Of a stretch of 64,000 nt of DNA, positions 57,150 to 64,000 are shown piece after piece. The stretch spans positions 310,001 through 374,000 of the forward strand of contig NZ_JAEQNA010000003.1 of the NCBI RefSeq assembly GCF_016722895.1, in the 5' to 3' direction. A program made the translations under genes and the position numbers. This stretch comes from Ramlibacter aurantiacus (GTDB lineage: Bacteria; Pseudomonadota; Gammaproteobacteria; Burkholderiales; Burkholderiaceae_C). Every line of letters starts with the position of its first letter. The stretch's first letter is position 1. Under the pieces are notes generated by a model that saw nothing but the letters and a program-made list of their open reading frames with translations, was not told the DNA's origin and did not search any database.

Positions 57150-58016
57150 ATGAAATTCACCACCTACCTGCGCAACCAGACGCCCCGCCTGGCCGTGGTC
57201 GACGGCGACCAGCTGATCGACCTGCACGATGCCGACCCCCAGGTCCCCCCTGACCTGCGCGCCGCGCTCGAGGCCGGCGTGGACCTGGCGGCCGCCGCCC
57301 GCCAGGCCATCGGCGGTTCGTCCGCGCGCATGCCCCTGGCCCGCGTGAAGCTGGCGCCGCTGGTGCCCGAGCCGGGCAAGATCGTGTGCCTGGGACTGAA
57401 CTACTTCGACCATGCCAAGGAAGGCGGACGGGACAAGCCCGAGTACCCCTGGTTCTTCTTCCGTGGCGCGAGCTCGCTGATCGCCCATGGCGACGCGGGC
57501 GTGGTGCCCCGCGTGTCCTCCAGGTTCGACTACGAGGCCGAGCTGGCGCTGGTGATCGGCCGCCGCGTGCCGCGCCACACCCGCCGTGCCGACGCCCTGC
57601 CTTACGTCTTCGGCTACAGCTGCTTCAACGACATGAGCGTGCGCGACTACCAGAAGCGCACGCCGCAGTGGACCATCGGCAAGAACTTCGACGCCACCGG
57701 CGGCTTCGGCCCGGTGCTGGTCAGCGCCGACGAACTGCCCGAGGGCGCCAAGGGCCTGCGCATCCAGGGCCGCCTCAACGGCCAGGTGATGCAGGACGCC
57801 GACACCTCCGACATGATCTTCGACGTGGCCGAGACCATCGAGCTGCTGGCCGACGTGCTGACGCTGGAGCCCGGCGACGTGATCGTGATGGGCACGCCCG
57901 CCGGGGTGGGCCAGGCGCGCACGCCGCCCGTGTGGATGAAACCCGGCGATCGCTTCGAGGTGGAGATCGACCGCATCGGCACCCTGGTCAACCCCATCGA
58001 GGCGGAGCAGTCGTGA
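57150..58016 (+). CDS. fumarylacetoacetate hydrolase family protein
   Basis: A 288-residue FAH-family enzyme. The N-terminal lid domain (MKFTTYLRNQTPRLAVVDGD) is followed by the catalytic FAH core: CLGLNYFDHAKEGG, metal-binding FDYEAELALVIGR (Glu-x-Glu), YSCFNDMSVRDYQ, the TIGKNFDATGGFGPVLV segment, and GDVIVMGTPAGVG. Family members hydrolyse C-C bonds of acylpyruvates or decarboxylate/isomerise ring-cleavage products. This fits the step after the extradiol dioxygenase. Its stop overlaps the following GTG start by 4 bp. Confidence 0.9.
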   Translation: MKFTTYLRNQTPRLAVVDGDQLIDLHDADPQVPPDLRAALEAGVDLAAAARQAIGGSSARMPLARVKLAPLVPEPGKIVCLGLNYFDHAKEGGRDKPEYPWFFFRGASSLIAHGDAGVVPRVSSRFDYEAELALVIGRRVPRHTRRADALPYVFGYSCFNDMSVRDYQKRTPQWTIGKNFDATGGFGPVLVSADELPEGAKGLRIQGRLNGQVMQDADTSDMIFDVAETIELLADVLTLEPGDVIVMGTPAGVGQARTPPVWMKPGDRFEVEIDRIGTLVNPIEAEQS

Positions 58017-59557
58017 ACGCCTATGACGTGGCCATCGTCGGCTACGGCCCGGCCGGTGTGGTCGCGGCCGCCCTGCTGGGCCAGGTGGGCCTGTCCGTCT
58101 ATGCCTGCGACCGGCTGCCCGGCGTGTACGAGATCCCGCGCGCCATCGCGCTGGACCACGAGATCATGCGGGTGTTCCAGCAGCTCGGCGTGGTCGAGGC
58201 GATCGAGCCGTACACCGAACCGTTCACGCCCTCCGAGTACTTCGGCGTCGATGGCCAGTTGATCCGGCGCATGACCATGGTCGAGCCGCCCTATCCGCAG
58301 GGCTACACGCCGTCCATCGTGTTCACCCAGCCGCCGGTCGAACGCGTGCTGCGGGCACGGGTCGCGCAGATGCCGAACGTCACCGTGGGCCTGGGCGTGG
58401 AGATGCGCGAGATCTCGCCCGATGCCGAGGGGGTGACGCTGCGGGTGGTGGACGCGTCCGGACTCGAGAAGGCCGTGCGCGCGCGTTATGCGGTCGCCTG
58501 CGACGGCGGCTCCAGCCCGGTGCGCACCCAGCTCGACATGCCGCTGGAGGACTTGGCCTTCGACGAGCCGTGGCTGGTGGTCGACGTGCGGGTCAACGAA
58601 CGCGGCCTGGCCAAGCTGCCGCCGGTGAGCGTGCAGTACTGCGAGCCCGAGCGGCCCTGCACCCTGGTGATCGGGCCCGGGAACCATCGGCGCTGGGAGA
58701 TCTCGCTCAAGCCGGGCGAGGACCCGAAGCAGGTCGCCACCGCCGAGGAAACCTGGAAGCTGCTCTCGCGCTGGCTCACCCCCGAGGACGGTGAGCTGTG
58801 GCGGCAGGCGAGCTACCGCTTCCATGCCCTGGTCGCCGCGCAGTGGCGCAAGGGGCGCGTGTTCCTGGCCGGCGACGCCGCGCACATGCAGCCGCCGTTC
58901 CTGGGGCAGGGCATGTGCCAGGGCATCCGCGACGTCACCAACCTGGGCTGGAAGCTCGCGGCCGTGCTCAAGGGCGAGGTGCGGGGCGCCGCTGCCGAGG
59001 CGCTGCTGGACAGCTACGGCATCGAGCGCAAGGCCCATGTGCGCGAGCTCACCAGCCGCATCAAGGCCGTGGGCGCGGTGATCTGCGAGCGTGACCCGGC
59101 GAAGGCGCGCGAGCGTGATGCCCGCCTGCTGGCCGAGAGTGGCGGCGTGGTGCGCGACACCCCGCGCCAGGACATCCTGCCGCGCCTCGAGGAGGGGCTG
59201 CTGTCGCCGCAGGCGCATCCGGCCCGCGGCAGCCTGTTCCCGCAGCCCTGGCTGCAGTCAGGCGGGCGGCGCGTGCGCATGGACGAGCTGCTGGGCAACG
59301 GCTGGCGGCTGGTGCTGGCCTGCGGCACCGGGCATGTCGCAGGGTCGGCCTGGCCTGGGCTCGGCGTGCTGTCGCTGAGCGCGGTGCCCGAGTGCGACGG
59401 GGTGGCGGCCCAGTGGTTCCAGCGGCATGGCTGCGTGGCGGCGCTGGTGCGGCCCGACAACTATGTGTGGGGCGTGGCGCAGAATGCGGCGGCGGTCGAC
59501 CCGCTGCTTCAGCAGGCCGCCGGCGCACTGGGCCTGCCGCTCGAAATGGCCGCTTGA
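58013..59557 (+). CDS. FAD-dependent aromatic monooxygenase (MhpA-like)
   Basis: A 514-residue class A flavoprotein hydroxylase. It has VAIVGYGPAGVVAAALLGQVG (ADP binding), VACDGGSSPVRTQL (the DG motif), and FLAGDAAHMQPPFLGQGMCQGIRDV, which is very close to the MhpA consensus for hydroxyphenylpropionate hydroxylases. A C-terminal thioredoxin-like domain follows (RLVLACGTG to ALVRPDNYVWG). The start is GTG 58013 (GTGA overlap with the FAH gene; GGCGGAG upstream). It would make the diol that the VOC dioxygenase opens. It is distinct in sequence from the monooxygenase at 8096. Confidence 0.9.
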   Translation: MNAYDVAIVGYGPAGVVAAALLGQVGLSVYACDRLPGVYEIPRAIALDHEIMRVFQQLGVVEAIEPYTEPFTPSEYFGVDGQLIRRMTMVEPPYPQGYTPSIVFTQPPVERVLRARVAQMPNVTVGLGVEMREISPDAEGVTLRVVDASGLEKAVRARYAVACDGGSSPVRTQLDMPLEDLAFDEPWLVVDVRVNERGLAKLPPVSVQYCEPERPCTLVIGPGNHRRWEISLKPGEDPKQVATAEETWKLLSRWLTPEDGELWRQASYRFHALVAAQWRKGRVFLAGDAAHMQPPFLGQGMCQGIRDVTNLGWKLAAVLKGEVRGAAAEALLDSYGIERKAHVRELTSRIKAVGAVICERDPAKARERDARLLAESGGVVRDTPRQDILPRLEEGLLSPQAHPARGSLFPQPWLQSGGRRVRMDELLGNGWRLVLACGTGHVAGSAWPGLGVLSLSAVPECDGVAAQWFQRHGCVAALVRPDNYVWGVAQNAAAVDPLLQQAAGALGLPLEMAA

Positions 59558-59575
59558 AACGATGGAGACCCGAAG

Positions 59576-60217
59576 ATGACTGCCCCATTCACCCTCTTCC
59601 ACGGCGTCGGTGCCTGTTCCCGCACCCAGCTGATCCTGCTGGAACAGGCTGGCGCCGACTACGAGCTGCGCGTGCTGCGCATGCACGAGGGCGAACACAA
59701 GACCGAGGAGTACCTGCGCCTGAACCCCAAGGGCAAGGTGCCGCTGCTGGTCCACGAAGGCCGTCCGCTGACCGAGAACGTGGCGATCGCGACCTACCTG
59801 GCGCGGCTCTTCCCGCAGGCCCAGCTGATGCCGGCCGTCGAGGACGCCTGGGCGTGGTCGCAGGCGGTGAGCTGGCTGTCCTATGTGGCCACCGGCCTGC
59901 ATCCCACCATCGGCCGCGCCCGCCTGCCCATGAAATTCGCCGACGGCGAGGAAGCCCAGGCGAGCGTGAAAGCCCGTGGGCTGGCCGATCTGTACGACCT
60001 GCTGAAGGTCGCGGACGACCGCCTGCGCACCCAGCCCTGGCTGGCTGCCGGGCACTTCACCGCGCCCGACGCCTACCTGTTCTGGGCCACCGGCCGCAGC
60101 GTGGATTGCGGTGTCGACCTGTCCCGGGTGCCGGCCGTGCAGGCGCACCACAAGCGCGTGGCCGAGATGCCGGCGACCATGCGCGCGCTCGACAAGGAAG
60201 CGAAAGCGGCCGGCTGA
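59576..60217 (+). CDS. glutathione S-transferase family protein
   Basis: A 213-residue GST. The thioredoxin-fold N-domain (FTLFHGVGACSRTQLILLEQAG, catalytic Ser/Cys region CSR) has the cis-proline and glutathione-binding LNPKGKVPLLVHEGRPLTENVAI, followed by an all-helical C-domain. GSTs in aromatic operons act as glutathione-dependent isomerases or detoxify reactive intermediates. It is the last gene of the catabolic operon and is followed by an intrinsic terminator. Confidence 0.9.
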   Translation: MTAPFTLFHGVGACSRTQLILLEQAGADYELRVLRMHEGEHKTEEYLRLNPKGKVPLLVHEGRPLTENVAIATYLARLFPQAQLMPAVEDAWAWSQAVSWLSYVATGLHPTIGRARLPMKFADGEEAQASVKARGLADLYDLLKVADDRLRTQPWLAAGHFTAPDAYLFWATGRSVDCGVDLSRVPAVQAHHKRVAEMPATMRALDKEAKAAG

Positions 60218-60219
60218 GG

Positions 60220-60244
60220 CCGCGGTCGGATCCTGCGGGTTTTT
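60220..60244 (+). terminator. intrinsic terminator of the catabolic operon
   Basis: CCGCGG (60220-60225) and CTGCGG (60233-60238) form a 6-bp stem with one G-T wobble around TCGGATC. After one G comes a run of five T (60240-60244). It begins 3 bp after the GST stop codon. Confidence 0.6.
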
Positions 60245-60287
60245 CCGGATCTGGCGGCTGTCGATCCGGGGCACCGTCGCTCGTCGT

Positions 60288-60313
60288 GTGGACAAGCGAT
60301 CCTGCTTGTCCAC
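60288..60313 (+). promoter_or_regulatory. perfect hairpin in the leader of the SRPBCC gene
   Basis: GTGGACAAGC and GCTTGTCCAC form a perfect 10-bp inverted repeat around GATCCT. There is no T tract; instead GCTGGGAGA, the ribosome-binding site for ATG 60327, follows directly. Position and symmetry suit an operator or an mRNA structure that controls translation, rather than a terminator. Confidence 0.5.
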
Positions 60314-60326
60314 GCTGGGAGAACCC

Positions 60327-60773
60327 ATGACCCAGACCGTCCGCTTCCACCGCGTCCTGCGCTGTCCGCCCGAGCGGCTCTACCGCGCCTTCATCGACCC
60401 GGCTGCCTTCGCCCGCTGGCTGCCGCCCTTCGGCTTCACCGGCCAGGTGCACCAGATGGAGCCGGTGGTGGGCGGCGCCTGGCGCATGTCCTTCACCAAC
60501 TTCTCCACCGGCCACAGCCACTCGTTCGGCGGCACCTACCTGGCGCTTGACCCCGGCCGGCGCGTCGCCTACGACGCGGCCTTCGACGACCCGAACCTGC
60601 CGGGCCGGATGACCACCACGGTGACGATGCGGGCCGTGTCCTGTGGCACCGACCTGCAGATCGTGCAGGACGGCATTCCGCAGGTGATTCCGGCCGAAAT
60701 GTGTGACCTGGGCTGGCAGGAGTCGCTCACCGCGCTGGCCCAGCTGGTCGAGCCGGACATCCCCGACGAGTAA
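60327..60773 (+). CDS. SRPBCC/AHSA1-domain protein
   Basis: A 148-residue START-like (Bet v 1 fold) protein of the AHSA1 type: RFHRVLRCPPERLYRAFIDPAAFARWLPP, VGGAWRMSF, GGTYLALDPGRRVAY and the C-terminal GWQESLTALAQLVEP. Such small proteins bind hydrophobic ligands and many are stress- or ArsR-linked; no catalytic role can be assigned. It is preceded by a perfect hairpin and followed 12 bp later by a GNAT gene, with which it is probably co-transcribed. Confidence 0.87.
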   Translation: MTQTVRFHRVLRCPPERLYRAFIDPAAFARWLPPFGFTGQVHQMEPVVGGAWRMSFTNFSTGHSHSFGGTYLALDPGRRVAYDAAFDDPNLPGRMTTTVTMRAVSCGTDLQIVQDGIPQVIPAEMCDLGWQESLTALAQLVEPDIPDE

Positions 60774-60785
60774 AGCCACGCCGCC

Positions 60786-61247
60786 ATGACCGTCGACCCG
60801 CCGATCCGTCTGGGCCGCGCGGCCGACGCGGCGGCCATCGCCGCGTTGTCACGCGAGCTGATCGAGGAGGGGCTGCCCTGGACGTGGCAGCCCGCGCGCG
60901 TGCTGCGGGCCCTGCAGCACCCGGAGACGAATGTCGCGGTCGTGGACGCGGGCGACGAGCTGGTCGGCTTCGGGATCATGGAGTACCTGGACACCGACGC
61001 CTATCTGGTGCTGCTGGCCGTGCGCCGCAGCGACCAGCGCAAGGGGCGGGGCAGTGCGCTGCTTCGCTGGCTCGAGACCGCCGCTCGCGCCGCGGGTGCC
61101 GAGCGGGTGCGACTGGATGCGCGCCGTGACAACGCCGCTGCGCGGAGTTTCTACAACGAGCACGGCTATCACGAAATTGCGATCCAGGAGGGCGGCTACC
61201 ACGGGGCGGTGGACCGGATCCGCCTGGAGAAGTGGCTTCGCGCCTGA
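60786..61247 (+). CDS. GNAT-family N-acetyltransferase
   Basis: A 153-residue acetyl-CoA-dependent acetyltransferase. LGRAADAAAIAALSRELI starts the fold. Strand 4 and the CoA loop read LVLLAVRRSDQRKGRGSALLRWLE (Q/RxxGxG/A type), and the C-terminal RLDARRDNAAARSFYNEHGYHEIA is typical of Rim-like GNATs. The acceptor substrate is unknown. It is convergent with the glycosyltransferase gene on the right. Confidence 0.88.
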   Translation: MTVDPPIRLGRAADAAAIAALSRELIEEGLPWTWQPARVLRALQHPETNVAVVDAGDELVGFGIMEYLDTDAYLVLLAVRRSDQRKGRGSALLRWLETAARAAGAERVRLDARRDNAAARSFYNEHGYHEIAIQEGGYHGAVDRIRLEKWLRA

Positions 61248-61286
61248 GCCGCCGGTGCGAACCGGATCATCGCCAGCGGCTCAACC

Positions 61287-62477
61287 TCATCCCCCCGACC
61301 CTGGCGCCCCTGCCACCCCGAACACCCGCTGGTGGATCGCCGACACCCGCGAATAGAAGCGAGGCAGCGAGAACTGCTGCAGGTACATTGCCCGACCCTC
61401 GCGCTCCAGCTGCTGTCGGAAGGCGGGGTCCCCCAGCACCCGGGCCAGTCCGGCTGCGATGCTGTCGGGCTGGCCCGGCTGCACGAAGCACGCATCGCGC
61501 CCGTCGGTCAACACGTGCGGTACCTCGCCCACCGGCGTGCAGACCACCGCCACGCCCTGCGCCAGTGCTTCGAGAATGGCCAGGGGCAGGCCTTCGTCGT
61601 ACGAGGGCAGCACCAGCACGTCGGCCAGGGCCAGCAGCCGGGCGACCTGGGCCTGGTCGGCCCAACCCGTGAAGCGCACGCGCTCGGCCAGCCCGAGTCC
61701 GTCGGCCAGGCGGCGGTAGCCCTCGACGTCACCTCCGCCGGCAAAGGTGGCGGTGAAGCGCAGGCCGGCCATCTCAGGCCGGGCGAGCGCGCGCAGCAGG
61801 TCCGACACGCCCTTGCGCTCGGACAGGTTGCCCACGAACAGGATGCGGTTCAGGCCGTCGGGCTCGCGGCGCGCCAGGCGCGGCTCGGGCACGCCGTTGA
61901 TCACCACCTCGACGCGTTCGGCCGGCACGCCCAGCTCGCGTGTCACGAACTCGGCCGAGGCGGGACCCAGCACCACGCAGCTTTGCGGCAGCGAAAACAT
62001 CCAGCGCAGCAGGGCCTTGGCCGGGCGCGGCAGCTTGCGCCAGCCGTGGTGCAGCTGCGCCGCATGGACGTGCAGCACCACCGGCAGGCCCAGCGCGCGG
62101 CAGGCAGCCACCAGGATGCCCTTGCGCACCAGGCTCAGTCGCTCGGCCACGTTCAGGTGCACGCCCGCCAGCCGGCCGCTCAGTCGGCCCCGCACCAGCT
62201 TGCCCACCGCGCCCAGCGTGGTCAGCAACGAAGTGGCCGCCCCGCCGCTGCCGCGCGTTTCCAGCGCGCGCAGCTCGGCGCCGTCGCCGGTCGATGGCTG
62301 GCCCTGCGCCTGCACCAGGTAGTCGATCACGCGGTACATGCCGCCGCCCATGGGCGTGCAGGGGCCGCCGATGTAGATGAAGCGCTGTTGCGTCGCCGAA
62401 CCCGAGGGCGCATCGGCCGGCGCGAGAGCCGCGGACTTGGGGGAGAGGGTGGGGCGCAGGGGCGTTTCGGATGACAT
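61287..62477 (-). CDS. glycosyltransferase family 4 protein
   Basis: A 396-residue GT-B fold enzyme. The N-terminal domain has a glycine-rich GGPCTPMGGGMYRVIDYL, and a middle linker is VEVVINGVPEP. The C-terminal nucleotide-sugar domain is ILFVGNLSERKGVSDLL, with the E-x7-E motif in SYDEGLPLAILEALAQG and TPVGEVPHVL. It would transfer a sugar from a nucleotide donor during polysaccharide assembly. An N-terminal Ser/Pro/Ala-rich stretch of about 28 residues is probably disordered. It lies 21 bp after the GT2 gene on the same strand. Confidence 0.9.
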   Translation of the reverse strand: MSSETPLRPTLSPKSAALAPADAPSGSATQQRFIYIGGPCTPMGGGMYRVIDYLVQAQGQPSTGDGAELRALETRGSGGAATSLLTTLGAVGKLVRGRLSGRLAGVHLNVAERLSLVRKGILVAACRALGLPVVLHVHAAQLHHGWRKLPRPAKALLRWMFSLPQSCVVLGPASAEFVTRELGVPAERVEVVINGVPEPRLARREPDGLNRILFVGNLSERKGVSDLLRALARPEMAGLRFTATFAGGGDVEGYRRLADGLGLAERVRFTGWADQAQVARLLALADVLVLPSYDEGLPLAILEALAQGVAVVCTPVGEVPHVLTDGRDACFVQPGQPDSIAAGLARVLGDPAFRQQLEREGRAMYLQQFSLPRFYSRVSAIHQRVFGVAGAPGSGG

Positions 62478-62498
62478 CGATTCGGGGGTGGCGGTCGA

Positions 62499-63620
62499 TC
62501 AGGAACGATAGGCCGAGGGCGGCCGGGGCGGCGTGGGGAAGCGGCGCAGCGCGCCGGCGGCGCCGTTGCCGAAAGGCTCGGCCGGCTCGCGCAGCACGCG
62601 GCTGGCAATCGGCTGCTGGGTCGCCTTGCGCGGGTGCAGCAGCCCGCGCACCAGACCCGCCGTGTTGAAGCACCACGAGACGACGGCGTACACGCCGCGT
62701 TGCAGCGAGCGCTTGCGCAGTGCCATCGCGGCCACCGGCGCCAGCGCCATTCCCAGCAGGGCCAGCACCCGCCAGGCCACCGGCAGCGGCCACAGCGGCA
62801 CGCTGAGCAACACGGCCCACCACAGCAGCACGCCGAGGTACAGGCGCAGCTCCCGCTGGCCACGCCAGACCAGGCGCAGCCAGGGCTGCCCCAGCGACGA
62901 GCGCAGCAACTCTCCGACGCCGCAGACGTAGCCGCTGCGCCAACGCCGCATCAGCAGGCGGTAGGGCGGTGCGTCATGCCCCACGTGCGACACGGCGCTG
63001 ATCGGCAGGCGCCACAGCTTCCAGCCGCGTGCGCGCAGGCGCACCGCCAGGTCGAACTCTTCGTAGCTGTGCAGGTTGCGATCCGAGAAATAGCCGGCCT
63101 CCTGGATCGCGCAGCGTCGGTAGAGCCCGCCGCCGTCGAGTCGGTCCACCGGGCCCGGCGCGCGGTGCGCCTCGTGCTTTTCGCGGCGCGCTCGCTCGCT
63201 GTACTCCAGGCTGTCGAGGTTGCGCTCGACCACGCGGCCGCCCACGCCGGCCACCTCGGGGTGCTGTGCCAGGAAGGCCAGGGCACGCTCCAGGAAACCG
63301 GCCTGCAGCTCCATGTCGCCGTCCATCAGGTAGACGTACTCGCCCAGCGAGTGCTGGTAACCCAGCTGCGGCCCGACCCCGCAACAGCGCTCCTGCGGGT
63401 GTGCGAGCTGCACGATGCGGATGGGGTAGCGCAAGGCGATCTCCACCGTGCGATCGGTGGAGCACGAGTCGGCCAGCACCACCTCGCCGCCGATGCCCTG
63501 CACCGCGCGCAGCGAGCTTTCGATGGCCAGCGCGATGCGCGCCTCCTCGTTGAGGGCCTTGATGATCACGGTGATGCGGGCCGGGCCCGGCCGCACGTTG
63601 GAAGAATCTGCTGGGTTCAT
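62499..63620 (-). CDS. glycosyltransferase family 2 membrane protein
   Basis: A 373-residue GT-A glycosyltransferase: ITVIIKALNEEARIALAIES, LADSCSTDRTVEIA, the DxD-type metal motif LMDGDMELQAGFL, and the acceptor region YEEFDLAVRLRARGW. C-terminal hydrophobic segments (LYLGVLLWWAVLLSVPLWPL and VLALLGMALAPVAAMAL) suggest membrane anchoring. ATG 63620 overlaps the preceding gene's stop by 4 bp. It is part of an exopolysaccharide or capsule locus continuing to the right. Confidence 0.9.
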   Translation of the reverse strand: MNPADSSNVRPGPARITVIIKALNEEARIALAIESSLRAVQGIGGEVVLADSCSTDRTVEIALRYPIRIVQLAHPQERCCGVGPQLGYQHSLGEYVYLMDGDMELQAGFLERALAFLAQHPEVAGVGGRVVERNLDSLEYSERARREKHEAHRAPGPVDRLDGGGLYRRCAIQEAGYFSDRNLHSYEEFDLAVRLRARGWKLWRLPISAVSHVGHDAPPYRLLMRRWRSGYVCGVGELLRSSLGQPWLRLVWRGQRELRLYLGVLLWWAVLLSVPLWPLPVAWRVLALLGMALAPVAAMALRKRSLQRGVYAVVSWCFNTAGLVRGLLHPRKATQQPIASRVLREPAEPFGNGAAGALRRFPTPPRPPSAYRS

Positions 63621-64000
63621 TGCGCGGGCTCCTGGGCGTAATCGTCGGCGCTGCGCACGCGCCAGCGCTGCCACCGCTCGGCCACTCCGACGGGCATGAA
63701 CAGGGCCATGCCGAAGGTCAGCAGCCAGCGGCGCGTGAACATGAAGCGGCGCGCTTGCATCAGGTACCAGAGAGCTTCGAGCCGCTTGTTTTCCGAAAGT
63801 GCCTCGCGGGCCATCGTCACCTGCAGCTGGGCCACGAACCACAGCGCCGAGCGGCGGTAGCGCGCGGGGATGGTGCCGTCGAGCGCGTCGCGTTTCATGC
63901 GCAGCAGGAACGGCGGGTTGCGCGGCTCGCGCACCCGGCGGGTCAGGCTGCCGGGCACCTCGTGCCGCACGGTGACGTAGGGCGCGTTGACGACGGCGAC
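63617..64000 (-). CDS. C-terminal part of an unidentified protein of the polysaccharide locus (runs off window)
   Basis: The frame is open to the right edge, so only about 127 C-terminal residues are seen. They contain a basic region (SLTRRVREPRNPPFLLRMKR), a helical segment ALWFVAQLQVTMAREALSENKRLEAL, and a hydrophobic stretch WLLTFGMALFMPVGVAERW. This resembles the C-terminus of a membrane-associated glycosyltransferase, but the catalytic part is missing, so the family cannot be fixed. It is coupled to the GT2 gene by an ATGA overlap. Confidence 0.55.
   Translation of the reverse strand, partial: VAVVNAPYVTVRHEVPGSLTRRVREPRNPPFLLRMKRDALDGTIPARYRRSALWFVAQLQVTMAREALSENKRLEALWYLMQARRFMFTRRWLLTFGMALFMPVGVAERWQRWRVRSADDYAQEPAQ

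Noticed and set aside
60288..60313. Perfect hairpin as a terminator
   Set aside because: No T tract follows and the next gene's ribosome-binding site begins directly. The true terminator lies at 60220-60244.

Overview
The window is a gene-dense, very G+C-rich stretch of bacterial chromosome. The gene content points to a betaproteobacterium of the order Burkholderiales, most likely Comamonadaceae. The evidence is the Bug/TctC-type binding protein, the order fmdB-DUF502-aspS followed later by nudB-EEP-clsB, the 1298-residue DUF3683-type flavin/Fe-S oxidoreductase, and short palindromic repeats of a kind I associate with Comamonadaceae. The trehalose and glycogen genes would suit a desiccation-tolerant soil lineage such as Ramlibacter; that last step is inference, and no rRNA gene is present to settle it.

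Layout. 1-1526: 3' part of a PAS sensor histidine kinase. 1672-1756: tRNA-Leu(CAA), divergent from cysM; then tusA, galU and a degenerate 2-hydroxyacid dehydrogenase homologue. 5030-7852: valS, with a terminator-like hairpin in its leader. 8096-10467: a minus-strand catabolic operon (VOC dioxygenase, flavin monooxygenase, DUF2783). 10557-15512: glycerol-3-phosphate uptake operon ugpBAEC-ugpQ. 15707-24742: giant oxidoreductase, HIT protein, DUF971, and the ubiquinone genes ubiE, ubiJ and ubiB with a Tim44-like membrane protein among them. 24824-26290: sodium/solute symporter. 26373-29190: fmdB, DUF502, aspS.

29294-46729 is a long co-directional alpha-glucan/trehalose cluster: glgB, glgE, treS-maltokinase fusion, a membrane protein of the mechanosensitive-channel-like TM-helix family, glgX, treZ and a malQ-treY fusion. 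TreS with maltokinase turns trehalose into maltose-1-phosphate. GlgE polymerises that into alpha-1,4-glucan and GlgB branches it. GlgX and MalQ trim and rearrange the chains, and TreY/TreZ convert chain ends back to trehalose, so the cluster encodes a cycle between storage glucan and an osmoprotectant. It ends in a toxin-antitoxin pair whose antitoxin combines a Phd-like N-terminus with a CcdA-like C-terminus, beside a CcdB toxin. This block lies between aspS and nudB, genes that I recall as neighbours in Burkholderiales.

47377-53021: a translationally coupled run of nudB, an EEP-family phosphatase/nuclease, cardiolipin synthase clsB, a ligase-associated MBL exonuclease, a DUF2269 membrane protein and an ATP-dependent DNA ligase. 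53078-60217: a LysR regulator divergent from a catabolic operon (TctC-type binding protein, amidohydrolase, extradiol dioxygenase, FAH-family hydrolase, flavin monooxygenase, GST) that looks like an aromatic ring-cleavage pathway of unknown substrate. 60327-61247: SRPBCC and GNAT proteins. 61287-64000: minus-strand glycosyltransferases of a polysaccharide locus that continues beyond the window.

No insertion sequence, prophage, CRISPR array or rRNA was seen. No gap between genes exceeds about 300 bases.
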